NCBI RefSeq assembly: GCF_011077955.1
Contig: NZ_JAALBX010000020.1
Span: 1-59,821 of the forward strand
Origin: Citrobacter freundii
GTDB lineage: Bacteria; Pseudomonadota; Gammaproteobacteria; Enterobacterales; Enterobacteriaceae
DNA: 59,821 nt
Reading direction: 5' to 3'
In this document: piece by piece, positions 46,461 to 57,229 of the stretch
How positions within the stretch are numbered: the stretch's first letter is position 1
Layout of the letters: each line of letters opens with the position of its first letter
Program-made: the position numbers and the translations under genes
Notes under the pieces: model-generated
What the model saw: the letters and a program-made list of their open reading frames with translations, nothing else
Database searches by the model: none
Told to the model about the DNA's origin: nothing

Positions 46461-46991
46461 TTACAATGCAACAACTTCTACAGTCAGGCTCGCCTGGACA
46501 TTACCCGGCTTAGCTTGAGAATCCGAGATTTTCGCCATATTCAAATGGAACGGATAATGTTGATTATATATATCGCCAACCAGCTTCGTTCCCGTATTGG
46601 GTGTAATGAGATTGCCCTGGCTATCATACATATTGACGGCAATGCCTGTCGCTGCGCCTTCACCCGTTAAGGTGTTTTCCAGCGCCTGGCCAGTCGGATC
46701 AGCAGCGCCTATAAATTTCACGCCATAGGACATATTTGCACATCCGTCCCCTTTAAAATCAACAAAATAGGTGTCTTCGGATACCGCTCCGGCATAAGAT
46801 TCGCCGATAGTCGGCAGCGTATCGATACTGGCTGTCCCTAAATTTGCCACCGTCCGGTCTAATACTGGGGTGCAGTTAAGGGAACTTAGTAATTTTCCCG
46901 TCACGACTAATGTAGCCGGGGTATCGTCTGCAAACGCTGTCCCTACAGACATGACGCAACCCATTAATGTGATTAGTATGGCTTTATTCAT
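46461..46991 (-). CDS. Fimbrial pilin 1 (probable major subunit, FimA-type)
   Basis: A 176-residue secreted pilin and first gene of the locus. Signal peptide 1-21 (ending AFA), donor strand DTPATLVVTGKL, disulfide Cys40-Cys84, AATGIAVNMYDSQG near 113, and C-terminal ASLTVEVVAL. Promoter-proximal position and the following partial terminator suggest it is the most highly made subunit, so I take it as the major pilin. ATG 46991 has AGAGAGAT upstream on the coding strand. No invertible element or regulator gene is adjacent. Confidence 0.9.
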   Translation of the reverse strand: MNKAILITLMGCVMSVGTAFADDTPATLVVTGKLLSSLNCTPVLDRTVANLGTASIDTLPTIGESYAGAVSEDTYFVDFKGDGCANMSYGVKFIGAADPTGQALENTLTGEGAATGIAVNMYDSQGNLITPNTGTKLVGDIYNQHYPFHLNMAKISDSQAKPGNVQASLTVEVVAL

Positions 46992-47564
46992 CCTAATATC
47001 TCTCTTGTATTATTTTTACGTATGGATGCTTTTGCCATATTCAATAAACTGATTATTCCCCCAATATATCAATAGCTCCCTGACCACTATATGCTGGGTG
47101 AATCAAAGTGGGCGCAGATAATAGTCCCTTGGCCTGGAATAAGCAATACGAGCAAAAGCATCATCTTTGGCTAATAGACATTAAATAGCTTGTTTATTGT
47201 TTGTCATAACGTGCTTATACGAACCATTTTGGAATTTATGCCGTGAAGTTATTTGTGAGGGTTATGATGGTAGCGGTGTTTTCGCTAATAGATATATACC
47301 TGATAAATGATTGCCTTAAAGGCTGACAATGCAGATAAAAAATAGCCCTTTCTATGAAATTATTTGTAATGATTTTAATGACGCAAAGCATCAACCTACA
47401 AGCCCATTTTCTCAGGGAGTAAAATAACTCAACGTGTAATAACAACGAGTAGCAATGGCATGTACTTTAATATTCACAAATTAAATAAAATAAAAATATA
47501 ATTACGCGAAAATAATTGCTTTGTAGAAAGGGTTTAAAAAATATAATTGCATTCGGAATAATGC
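46992..47564. promoter_or_regulatory. A+T-rich control region upstream of the fimbrial operon
   Basis: A 573-bp stretch between pilin 1 and recG with no convincing gene; the short open frames have no ribosome-binding sites or recognisable products. It is much richer in A+T than its surroundings, as expected for an H-NS-silenced fimbrial promoter. I found no GATC sites and no inverted-repeat pair of invertase type, so Pap- or Fim-type phase switching is not evident. Near recG, GCATT/AATGC with a downstream T-run (47535-47567) may terminate recG. Confidence 0.6.
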
Positions 47565-49646
47565 TCAAGCATTACTGTATTTTTCTGTTTCCGGCATCCA
47601 GCGTTCAATCAAAGCTGCAGCTTGCTCAGGATAGCGTTCATGAATATGACGCGCGATGCGTTGTACTTCGGGGATCAGCGCCTGGTCACGGAGCAAGTCG
47701 GCCACTTTGAATTCTGCATTCCCGGTTTGACGCGTACCTAATAGTTCGCCCGGGCCGCGGATCTCAAGATCTTTTTGCGCAATGACGAAGCCGTCGTTAC
47801 TGTCGCGTAGCACTTGCAAACGCAGTTGCGCGGTTTTTGACAGCGGGGATTTGTATAGCAATACGCAATGCGAGGCGACCGCGCCGCGCCCAACGCGCCC
47901 GCGAAGTTGGTGCAACTGCGCAAGCCCAAGTCGTTCAGGGTTTTCAATGATCATCAGACTGGCATTCGGCACATCCACCCCGACTTCAATGACCGTGGTG
48001 GCGACCAGTAAATGCAACTCGCCTTGTTTGAAGGCCTGCATCACGCTCTGTTTTTCCTGGGGCTTCATCCGGCCATGCACCAGGCCGATTTTCAGTTCCG
48101 CAAGTGCCGCCGTTAGCTCTTCCCATGTCGCTTCGGCAGCCTGCGCTTCAAGCAAATCAGATTCTTCAATCAGCGTACACACCCAGTAAGCCTGACGTCC
48201 TTCGCTGATACAGGCATGGCGCACCCGTTCAATAATTTCATTGCGCCGCGTATCGGCAATTGCCACGGTAGTCACTGGTGTTCGTCCAGGCGGTAGTTCA
48301 TCAATAATCGATGTATCAAGGTCGGCGTAGGCCGTCATCGCCAGCGTTCGTGGGATTGGCGTGGCGGTCATAATCAACTGGTGAGGATGGAAACCTTGTT
48401 GCTGGCCTTTTTCCCACAGCGCCAGCCGTTGATGAACCCCAAACCGGTGCTGTTCATCAATAATCACCAGCGCCAGGCCGTTAAACTGTACATGTTCCTG
48501 GAAAATAGCGTGGGTGCCGACCACCATCTGCACCTGCCCGCTGGCAATAGCTTCCTGCTGGGCAATACGCGCTTTGCCTTTTTGCTTACCGGCAAGCCAA
48601 CCCACTTTAATCCCAAGGGGTTCAAACCAGGCCGTAAAGTTGCTGGCATGTTGTTCGGCAAGCAATTCCGTCGGCGCCATCAGCGCCACCTGTTTGCCAT
48701 GCGCAATGGCGCGTAATGCAGCAAGCGCCGCGACCAGCGTTTTACCTGAGCCTACATCGCCTTGCACCAGACGCATCATGGGGAAATCTTTTGCCAAATC
48801 CTGCTCGATTTCGGCAACCACGCGGTTTTGCGCGCCGGTTGGCGTAAAGGGCAGGGCGGCCAGTAAGCGCTTTTTGAGCGTATCGTTGGCGATAAGGGGT
48901 TGTGCGTAATAGCGTTGTGCGCCTGCTCGTAACGCCAGCATGCTCAGGTTATGGGAAAGTAATTCCTCAAGAATTAAACGGTGCTGAGCGGGATGCTTGC
49001 CGCTTTCCAGATCGGCTAACTGCATTGACGGCGGCGGACGATGCAACGTCCGTAACGCTTCAGGCAGGCTCATCATGCCCTGGGCGAGTTCCGGCGGCAG
49101 CAGTTCCGCAATAGCGCAGGTATCTAACAATTCCAGCGCCTGATCGGTCAGTTTACGCAGCGTGGCCTGTTTTATTCCTTCGGTCGTGGGATAAACAGGA
49201 GTCAGTGTTTCTTGTAACGCCGGTGCGCTCAAATCGCCCTGAATGCGGTACTCAGGATGGATCATTTCCGCGCCATATTTCCCGCGCTTCGCTTCGCCAT
49301 AAGCCAACACGCGTCGCCCGGTTGCCAGGCTGTTTTTCATGGCGGCATTGAAGTTGAAAAAGCGCATCGTCAGGATACCGGTGCCATCAGTAATCTGGCA
49401 GGTCATCATGCGACGCCCGCCGAAGGTGATATTACTGTTGAGCACTTCGCCTTCTACGGTCGCGTAGATGCCAGGCAACAGCTCGCCGATAGGGTAAAGC
49501 TGAGTACGATCTTCGTAACGCAGGGGGAGATGAAGCAGCAGGTCTTGCACGGTATGCAAGCCGATTTTCGCCAGCTTGCTGCTCTGGCTTGCCCCTACGC
49601 CCGTCAAAGCGCTAAGCGGCACGGCGTCGAGCAAGCGGCCTTTCAT
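47565..49646 (-). CDS. recG: ATP-dependent DNA helicase RecG
   Basis: A 693-residue branch-migrating helicase that regresses stalled forks and processes Holliday junctions and R-loops. The N-terminal wedge (OB-fold) domain covers about 1-180. The helicase motor follows: motif I GDVGSGKT near 297, motif II DEQH (IIDEQHRFGVHQR) near 397, motif III MTATPIPRTLA near 425 and motif VI QLRGRVGRG near 590. The length equals K-12 RecG. Its ATG follows the trmH stop directly (TAAATG), so the two are coupled at the end of the gmk-rpoZ-spoT-trmH-recG unit. Confidence 0.97.
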   Translation of the reverse strand: MKGRLLDAVPLSALTGVGASQSSKLAKIGLHTVQDLLLHLPLRYEDRTQLYPIGELLPGIYATVEGEVLNSNITFGGRRMMTCQITDGTGILTMRFFNFNAAMKNSLATGRRVLAYGEAKRGKYGAEMIHPEYRIQGDLSAPALQETLTPVYPTTEGIKQATLRKLTDQALELLDTCAIAELLPPELAQGMMSLPEALRTLHRPPPSMQLADLESGKHPAQHRLILEELLSHNLSMLALRAGAQRYYAQPLIANDTLKKRLLAALPFTPTGAQNRVVAEIEQDLAKDFPMMRLVQGDVGSGKTLVAALAALRAIAHGKQVALMAPTELLAEQHASNFTAWFEPLGIKVGWLAGKQKGKARIAQQEAIASGQVQMVVGTHAIFQEHVQFNGLALVIIDEQHRFGVHQRLALWEKGQQQGFHPHQLIMTATPIPRTLAMTAYADLDTSIIDELPPGRTPVTTVAIADTRRNEIIERVRHACISEGRQAYWVCTLIEESDLLEAQAAEATWEELTAALAELKIGLVHGRMKPQEKQSVMQAFKQGELHLLVATTVIEVGVDVPNASLMIIENPERLGLAQLHQLRGRVGRGAVASHCVLLYKSPLSKTAQLRLQVLRDSNDGFVIAQKDLEIRGPGELLGTRQTGNAEFKVADLLRDQALIPEVQRIARHIHERYPEQAAALIERWMPETEKYSNA

Positions 49647-50375
49647 TTATTCGTGATCCTTGATAGCGCAACGGTGTCGGCTGGGTTCATTCCCGGCCTG
49701 CATGGTAGCCCACCAGGATTCGTCGGCATCAATTTCGCCGAACTCATTCACGCGCGGATAAGGTAGGCCTTTGCGTTTAGCGACTCGCGCCAGGACAGGA
49801 TAACCCCCCTCAAACAACAAACGCTGCTGCTCTTTATCATCAAGCGTACTGCTTTCGCGCTCATACATCCCGGCATTCTGACGCTGACGCTGAGCCTCAT
49901 ACAGAATCAACGCACTGGCGACCGACACGTTCAGGGATTGCACCATCCCGATCATCGGAATAATGATGTCCTGGTCTGCCAGTTCCAGTGCTTGTGGCGT
50001 GATACCGGTTTTTTCCTGGCCCATAAGAATGCACGTAGGCCGGGTATAATCAATTTCCCGGAAATCGACAGCGTTATCAGAAAGATGGGTGGCAAGAATT
50101 TGCATGCCGCCGCTTTTTAACTGGCTCACGGCATCCTGAATGGTGCGGTGCGTTTTCACTTCCACCCAGCTATTGCTACCCGCGGCGGCGGAGGCCATGG
50201 TGCTCATGCGGTTACTTGGCCATATCGCATGGACTTCATGCACGCCAACGGCGTCAGCGGTACGAATGATCGCAGAAACGTTATGAGGCTTATGGACCTG
50301 CTCCATGCAGACCGTCAGGTCAGGCTGGCGCCTGGCGAGCATCTCGCGGATACGCGCATAACGCTGTGGATTCAT
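49647..50375 (-). CDS. trmH: tRNA (guanosine-18)-2'-O-methyltransferase TrmH
   Basis: A 242-residue SPOUT-class methyltransferase (formerly SpoU) that modifies Gm18 in the tRNA D-loop. SPOUT motifs: 1, HNVSAIIRTADAVGVHEVH near residue 32; 2, CILMGQEKTGI near 115; 3, IPMIGMVQSLNVSVASALILYE near 138, which forms the trefoil knot. It is about 13 residues longer than K-12 TrmH; the extra C-terminal tail NEPSRHRCAIKDHE extends right to the recG start. It begins four bases after the spoT stop. Confidence 0.95.
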   Translation of the reverse strand: MNPQRYARIREMLARRQPDLTVCMEQVHKPHNVSAIIRTADAVGVHEVHAIWPSNRMSTMASAAAGSNSWVEVKTHRTIQDAVSQLKSGGMQILATHLSDNAVDFREIDYTRPTCILMGQEKTGITPQALELADQDIIIPMIGMVQSLNVSVASALILYEAQRQRQNAGMYERESSTLDDKEQQRLLFEGGYPVLARVAKRKGLPYPRVNEFGEIDADESWWATMQAGNEPSRHRCAIKDHE

Positions 50376-50379
50376 AAAA

Positions 50380-52494
50380 TTAGTTTCGGTTACGGGTGAC
50401 TTTAATCACATCCGGCATGACGCGAATTTTACGCATGATATTCGCCAGTTGAACGCGATCGCGTGCCGTCAGGCGGATAAACGCGCTGTAGACGCGCCCG
50501 TCTTTTTCTTCGGTATTCAAACTTTGAATGTTTGAACCAGCGGTGTTGATTGCCGCCGTGAGATTTGCCAGCGCGCCCTGGTGATTGAACATATCGACCT
50601 TAATTTCGGTGATAAATTCCTGCTCAATCTCTTTATCCCACTCAACCGCCATAAATTTCTCAGGCTCTTTTTGGTAGCCACGGATATTACGGCAGGACTC
50701 GTGGTGAATAACCAGACCTTTACCTGGACTCACGTGAGCGACAATCGGGTCGCCAGGGATGGGGCGGCAACACTTGGCAAAAGTGATAAGTACGCCGTCG
50801 GCGCCTTTAATCGGCAATGTGCCGTGCCCTGATGTGACCGGATGCGGCGTCAGTAATGTTTCGCCCTGAAGCAAGTTTTTAGCGACAACCACACTCATTG
50901 CATTGCCCAAACCGATTTCCGCAAGCAAATCGTCAAGGGTAGCCAGTTTCATTCGCTCAAGTTCGCGCTGAATATTTTCCGGCGGGATCTCCGCTAGTTT
51001 TCGGCTCCCGCCTAACGCATGATTCAACAGACGACGGCCGAGGCTAACGGAGTCGTCACGCTTGAGGTTTTTCAGCATTTGGCGAATTTTGGCGCGTGCT
51101 TTAGAACTCACCACAAAGTTCAGCCAGGCGGCGTTAGGACGTGCGCCTGGCGCGGTAATAATTTCGACGGTTTGACCACTCGAAAGCGGTTGCGAAAGCG
51201 GATAAGGCTGACGGTCTACGCGCGCGCCCACACAGGCGTGGCCGATATCGGTATGCACCGCATAGGCAAAATCCACAGGCGTTGCGCCAGCCGGCAGTTC
51301 GACAATGCGGCCTTCGGGGGTGAAAACGTAAATCTCATCCGGGAAGAGATCGGATTTTACGCTCTCGATAAATTCAAATGAGCTGCCCGCGCTTTGCTGA
51401 AGCTCAAGCAGACTTTGCATCCAGCGCTGGGCACGGATTTGCGCCGTGGTGCTGCTTTCACCATGCTCTTTATAAGCCCAGTGCGCCGCAACCCCCATTT
51501 CCGCCATCTGATCCATATCTTCAGTGCGAATCTGCACTTCAACCGGAACGCCGTGCGGACCGATCATTGAGGTATGAAGCGATTGATAGCCGTTGGCTTT
51601 GGGAATAGCGATGTAATCTTTAACGCGGCCCGGGCGCGGTTTATACAAGCTATGCATTTGGCCCAGCACGCGATAACAAGTATCCATATCCTGAACAATC
51701 ACGCGAAACGCGTAGATATCCATAATGGAATGGAAACGCTGCTCTTTAAGCACCATTTTGCAGTAAATGGAGTACAAATGTTTTTCGCGACCGCTTACGC
51801 GACAGGGAATACCCGCTTCCTGCAATCGCCCGTCAATCTCCGCAAGGATTTTCTGGATCATCTCTTTACGGTTGCCGCGCGCGGCTTTCACCACTTCTTT
51901 AATGACGCGGTAACGGTTCGGATAAAGCGCTTCAAATCCCAGTTCTTCCAGCTCGGTTTTCAGATGATGAATACCAAGACGGTGGGCCAGAGGGCTATAG
52001 ATTTCCAGGGTTTCACGGGCAATGCGGCGACGTTTATCCGGGCGTAAAGCACCCAGTGTGCGCATGTTGTGAGTACGGTCAGCGAGTTTGATGAGAATGA
52101 CGCGGATATCCTGCACCATCGCCATAATCATCTTGCGAAAGTTTTCGGCCTGCGCCTCTTTCTTATCGCGAAACTTCAGCTTATCAAGCTTGGATACCCC
52201 TTCCACCAGTTCAGCAACGCTTTTTCCAAACAGCTGTTCCATGTCCTGGTAAGTAGCGGGGGTATCTTCAATCACATCATGCAACAGCGCAGCCATTAGC
52301 GTTTCGTAGTCGAGTTTCATCTCGGCCAGAATGCAAGCGACAGCGACGGGATGTGTGATATAGGGTTCACCGCTTGAACGTGTTTGACCCTCGTGAGCAT
52401 CACGCGCAACAAGGTATGCCTGCTGCAGACGTTTGATTTGGTCTGGCGGCAGGTAATGTTGAATCAGTTGATTCAGGCTTTCAAACAGATACAA
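50380..52494 (-). CDS. spoT: Bifunctional (p)ppGpp synthetase/hydrolase SpoT
   Basis: A 704-residue RSH protein that degrades ppGpp and makes it under carbon, fatty-acid or iron limitation. The HD hydrolase domain (about 20-200) has ALLHDVIEDT with the catalytic His-Asp; the synthetase domain (about 205-340) has RVSGREKHLYSIYCKM; then TGS (about 390-450, DEIYVFTPEGRIVELP), a conserved Cys region KCCRPIPGDPI and the ACT domain (about 625-704). All catalytic parts are present. The segment near 545-560 (QGETLLTPHPVTSGHGT) differs from K-12 by a two-residue insertion. It lies downstream of rpoZ. Confidence 0.97.
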   Translation of the reverse strand: MYLFESLNQLIQHYLPPDQIKRLQQAYLVARDAHEGQTRSSGEPYITHPVAVACILAEMKLDYETLMAALLHDVIEDTPATYQDMEQLFGKSVAELVEGVSKLDKLKFRDKKEAQAENFRKMIMAMVQDIRVILIKLADRTHNMRTLGALRPDKRRRIARETLEIYSPLAHRLGIHHLKTELEELGFEALYPNRYRVIKEVVKAARGNRKEMIQKILAEIDGRLQEAGIPCRVSGREKHLYSIYCKMVLKEQRFHSIMDIYAFRVIVQDMDTCYRVLGQMHSLYKPRPGRVKDYIAIPKANGYQSLHTSMIGPHGVPVEVQIRTEDMDQMAEMGVAAHWAYKEHGESSTTAQIRAQRWMQSLLELQQSAGSSFEFIESVKSDLFPDEIYVFTPEGRIVELPAGATPVDFAYAVHTDIGHACVGARVDRQPYPLSQPLSSGQTVEIITAPGARPNAAWLNFVVSSKARAKIRQMLKNLKRDDSVSLGRRLLNHALGGSRKLAEIPPENIQRELERMKLATLDDLLAEIGLGNAMSVVVAKNLLQGETLLTPHPVTSGHGTLPIKGADGVLITFAKCCRPIPGDPIVAHVSPGKGLVIHHESCRNIRGYQKEPEKFMAVEWDKEIEQEFITEIKVDMFNHQGALANLTAAINTAGSNIQSLNTEEKDGRVYSAFIRLTARDRVQLANIMRKIRVMPDVIKVTRNRN

Positions 52495-52513
52495 GGGCGA
52501 CCCGACAGGTTAA

Positions 52514-52789
52514 TTAACGACGGCCTTCAGCAATAGCGGTCACAGCCTGCAGTTCGGCGGCTTCCTGCTCTTGCTGCTCCTGACGATCGCGAACGTCCAG
52601 GATCTGATTGGTGATCAGACCTTCTTCGATTTCGCGCAATGCAATAACAGTCGTCTTATCGTTTTCTTCCGGAACCAGCGGATCTTTACCGCCTACCTGC
52701 ATCTGACGAGCGCGACGCGCAGCGACAAGCACAAGGTCAAAACGGTTACCAATTTTCTCTACAGCGTCCTGAACAGTTACGCGTGCCAT
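52514..52789 (-). CDS. rpoZ: RNA polymerase omega subunit
   Basis: A 91-residue protein that helps fold and hold the beta' subunit and forms part of ppGpp site 1. The N-terminus [29 protein letters not shown] is essentially universal in enterobacteria; the C-terminal helix is Gln/Glu-rich ([13 protein letters not shown]). It lies between gmk and spoT, a clustering that joins guanine nucleotide supply, ppGpp metabolism and its polymerase target. Confidence 0.97.
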   Translation of the reverse strand: MARVTVQDAVEKIGNRFDLVLVAARRARQMQVGGKDPLVPEENDKTTVIALREIEEGLITNQILDVRDRQEQQEQEAAELQAVTAIAEGRR

Positions 52790-52843
52790 ATATAAAAAGC
52801 TCCACAGATGAAGAAATGACTGGGCATGATACTGAAACTCTCT

Positions 52844-55419
<2,576 letters not shown>

Positions 55420-55746
55420 CCACCGGAAAAATAAGCTAAGCGCAGAGCAAGTCATCACGTCATAAAGCCAAACAGTGGTGTTCCACTACTGATAATAGTG
55501 AGCTTTGAAACGTCGCGTACTCACGTAAGACAAAGAATGGCGGCAGCGAAAAGAATGCATGTGAAATGAGTTTTCGGGAAACCAGATGGGTATTTACAAA
55601 ACACATCGAGCACCTCCTTGTCTTACAAAACGGTGCCCTTTATGAAGTTGAGAGTCGCTTCTTGGCGCGCACGCTCTTTATCAATAGGATAGGTGGGGCA
55701 GCTTGTTTTTATCTACCTTCCTCTGGCAACAGGTTAACGCAGCATA
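55420..55746. other. Spacer between ligB and the MurF-like gene
   Basis: A 327-bp region without a firm gene. In E. coli this neighbourhood holds yicG and dinD, neither of which is recognisable here. A 64-codon frame (55566-55760) overlaps the next gene's start by 14 bases, but it lacks a ribosome-binding site and a recognisable product. GTAAGACAA (55525-55533) and TTGTCTTAC (55618-55626) form a distant inverted repeat. No clear ligB terminator is seen. Confidence 0.6.
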
Positions 55747-57186
55747 ATGGACGACAATAATAATACAGCGATCGGGACGCCCCGTAGCGAGGATACCGTC
55801 ATAAACAGCTTCTGGACGGCAAAAGACGTTGAACACGCAACAGGAGGCGCATGGCTTCAGTCGCCCCCTCACGGCTGGAGCGCGACTGGATTATCTATTT
55901 ATGCGCCAGCGATGCAGCCTGGAAATATGGCGGTTGTTCGCACAGAGGTTGATAAATGTGGCATGCCGGAAACTGCCATTTATTCCATGCCTCAAATGCC
56001 CGCGTGCATTATTACGACCGCACCAGAACAACTTGATAACCCCCAGATTCCGGTTATGAAAGTTGCCGATGGTACCGATGCCGTGCTGGGCCTTGGGCGC
56101 TATGCCCGAAATCAAATGTCAGGCAAGGTTATTGGCGTAACCGGAAGCGCGGGTAAAACCACCTGCGTTACTATGATCGCCGCGGCACTTTCTGCCTCGG
56201 GGGCAGTTTGTAAAAGCGCTCATAATGCGAATCTTCCGCGTGGCGTGGCGTGGAACCTTGCCTCTATGCCCTGGGATACCCCGCATGTAGTGCTGGAAAT
56301 GGCTATTGGCCGTATGGCGATCAGCTCGCGAATGGCGCGCCCGCACATCGCCGTGTTTACCAATGTGCAGCCTGCGCATTTAGGGGAAAAAGATACCCTT
56401 CGCGATATCGCCGTTACTAAAAGCGCTATTTTCTTTGGGATGGCGCCAGGAAGTATCGCTGTTCTTAATCGCGATATGCAGGAATGGGAAACGGTACGCG
56501 AAGCAGCGGAAAAGCGGCAGCTGACGATCCTGACCTATGGCACCAGTAGCGATTGCGATTTCCGGCTCCTCAAATACGAAGCAGAGCACCATCAGGTAAC
56601 CGTAAACGCGCAGGGAGAGACGCTGACGTATACGCTCGGTGCAGGCGGTAAACACATCGCGATAAATAGCCTGGCGGTGCTTGCCACACTCTTTGCGCTC
56701 AATCTCCCCTATGCACCAGCTTTAGAGAAGCTCTCGCATTTTCAGGCGTTAACGGGCAGGGGAGAAGAAAGCGCGGTAGTCATTAACGGGCAGCAGATTA
56801 CGATGATCGATGATGCTTATAATGCGAACCCTGGTTCTATGATAGCGGCGCTGGAAAGGCTAAGCGAGATGCCATCCTCCGGACGACGAATAGCCGTTTT
56901 GGGCGAAATGGCTGAGTTAGGTCGAGATACGCAGCGCTATCATACAGAACTTGCGGCGCTGATTAATCATTCACACATTGATAGCGTCTATCTGGTGGGC
57001 GAAGCCTATGAAACGTGTTGGCAACTGCTGGATGACGTACGCAAAGGGCAGCATGTTTCCACCCATCTGGCTTTAAAACCGTTATTGTTAAACGCGGTTC
57101 ATGACGGGGATATTGTGCTGTTTAAAGGGTCACACAGTACGCGTATACACGATCTGGTGCGTTGGATATCGGCTTTAAACAAATAA
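55747..57186 (+). CDS. MurF-like Mur ligase family protein
   Basis: A 479-residue protein with the three-domain plan of MurF (UDP-MurNAc-tripeptide:D-Ala-D-Ala ligase). The N-terminal domain (about 20-120) is weakly MurF-like. The central ATPase domain has P-loop GVTGSAGKTT (130-139), the Mur-type NVQPAHLGEKDTLRDIAVTKSAIF with a likely carbamylated Lys225, and conserved Asn/His positions. The C-terminal domain has DDAYNANPGSM (355-365), VLGEMAELG (384-392) and a FKGSHSTRIHDLVR ending that parallels MurF's KGSRS motif. The normal murF lies in the dcw cluster, so this would be a paralogue. The substrate is unknown; attachment of an unusual dipeptide or amino acid to a muropeptide or another acceptor is possible. 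The ATG has only a weak ribosome-binding site (CAGG). Confidence 0.8.
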   Translation: MDDNNNTAIGTPRSEDTVINSFWTAKDVEHATGGAWLQSPPHGWSATGLSIYAPAMQPGNMAVVRTEVDKCGMPETAIYSMPQMPACIITTAPEQLDNPQIPVMKVADGTDAVLGLGRYARNQMSGKVIGVTGSAGKTTCVTMIAAALSASGAVCKSAHNANLPRGVAWNLASMPWDTPHVVLEMAIGRMAISSRMARPHIAVFTNVQPAHLGEKDTLRDIAVTKSAIFFGMAPGSIAVLNRDMQEWETVREAAEKRQLTILTYGTSSDCDFRLLKYEAEHHQVTVNAQGETLTYTLGAGGKHIAINSLAVLATLFALNLPYAPALEKLSHFQALTGRGEESAVVINGQQITMIDDAYNANPGSMIAALERLSEMPSSGRRIAVLGEMAELGRDTQRYHTELAALINHSHIDSVYLVGEAYETCWQLLDDVRKGQHVSTHLALKPLLLNAVHDGDIVLFKGSHSTRIHDLVRWISALNK

Positions 57187-57187
57187 A

Positions 57188-57210
57188 AAAGCCTGCATCG
57201 CGCAGGCTTT
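57188..57210 (-). terminator. Terminator between the MurF-like gene and yicC
   Basis: AAAGCCTGC pairs with GCAGGCTTT around ATCGC. On the minus strand it is followed by a T-run (TTTTATTT), so it best serves yicC; on the plus strand the tail is TTTCCAC. Confidence 0.8.
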
Positions 57211-57229
57211 CCACTTAAAAAAATCAGCG

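Noticed and set aside
47236-47445. A 69-codon minus-strand frame in the fimbrial upstream region
   Set aside because: No ribosome-binding site, no family resemblance, and A+T-rich DNA readily produces such frames.
46992-47564. Possible phase-variation switch upstream of the fimbrial operon
   Set aside because: No inverted-repeat pair, no GATC sites of the Pap type and no recombinase gene nearby were found.
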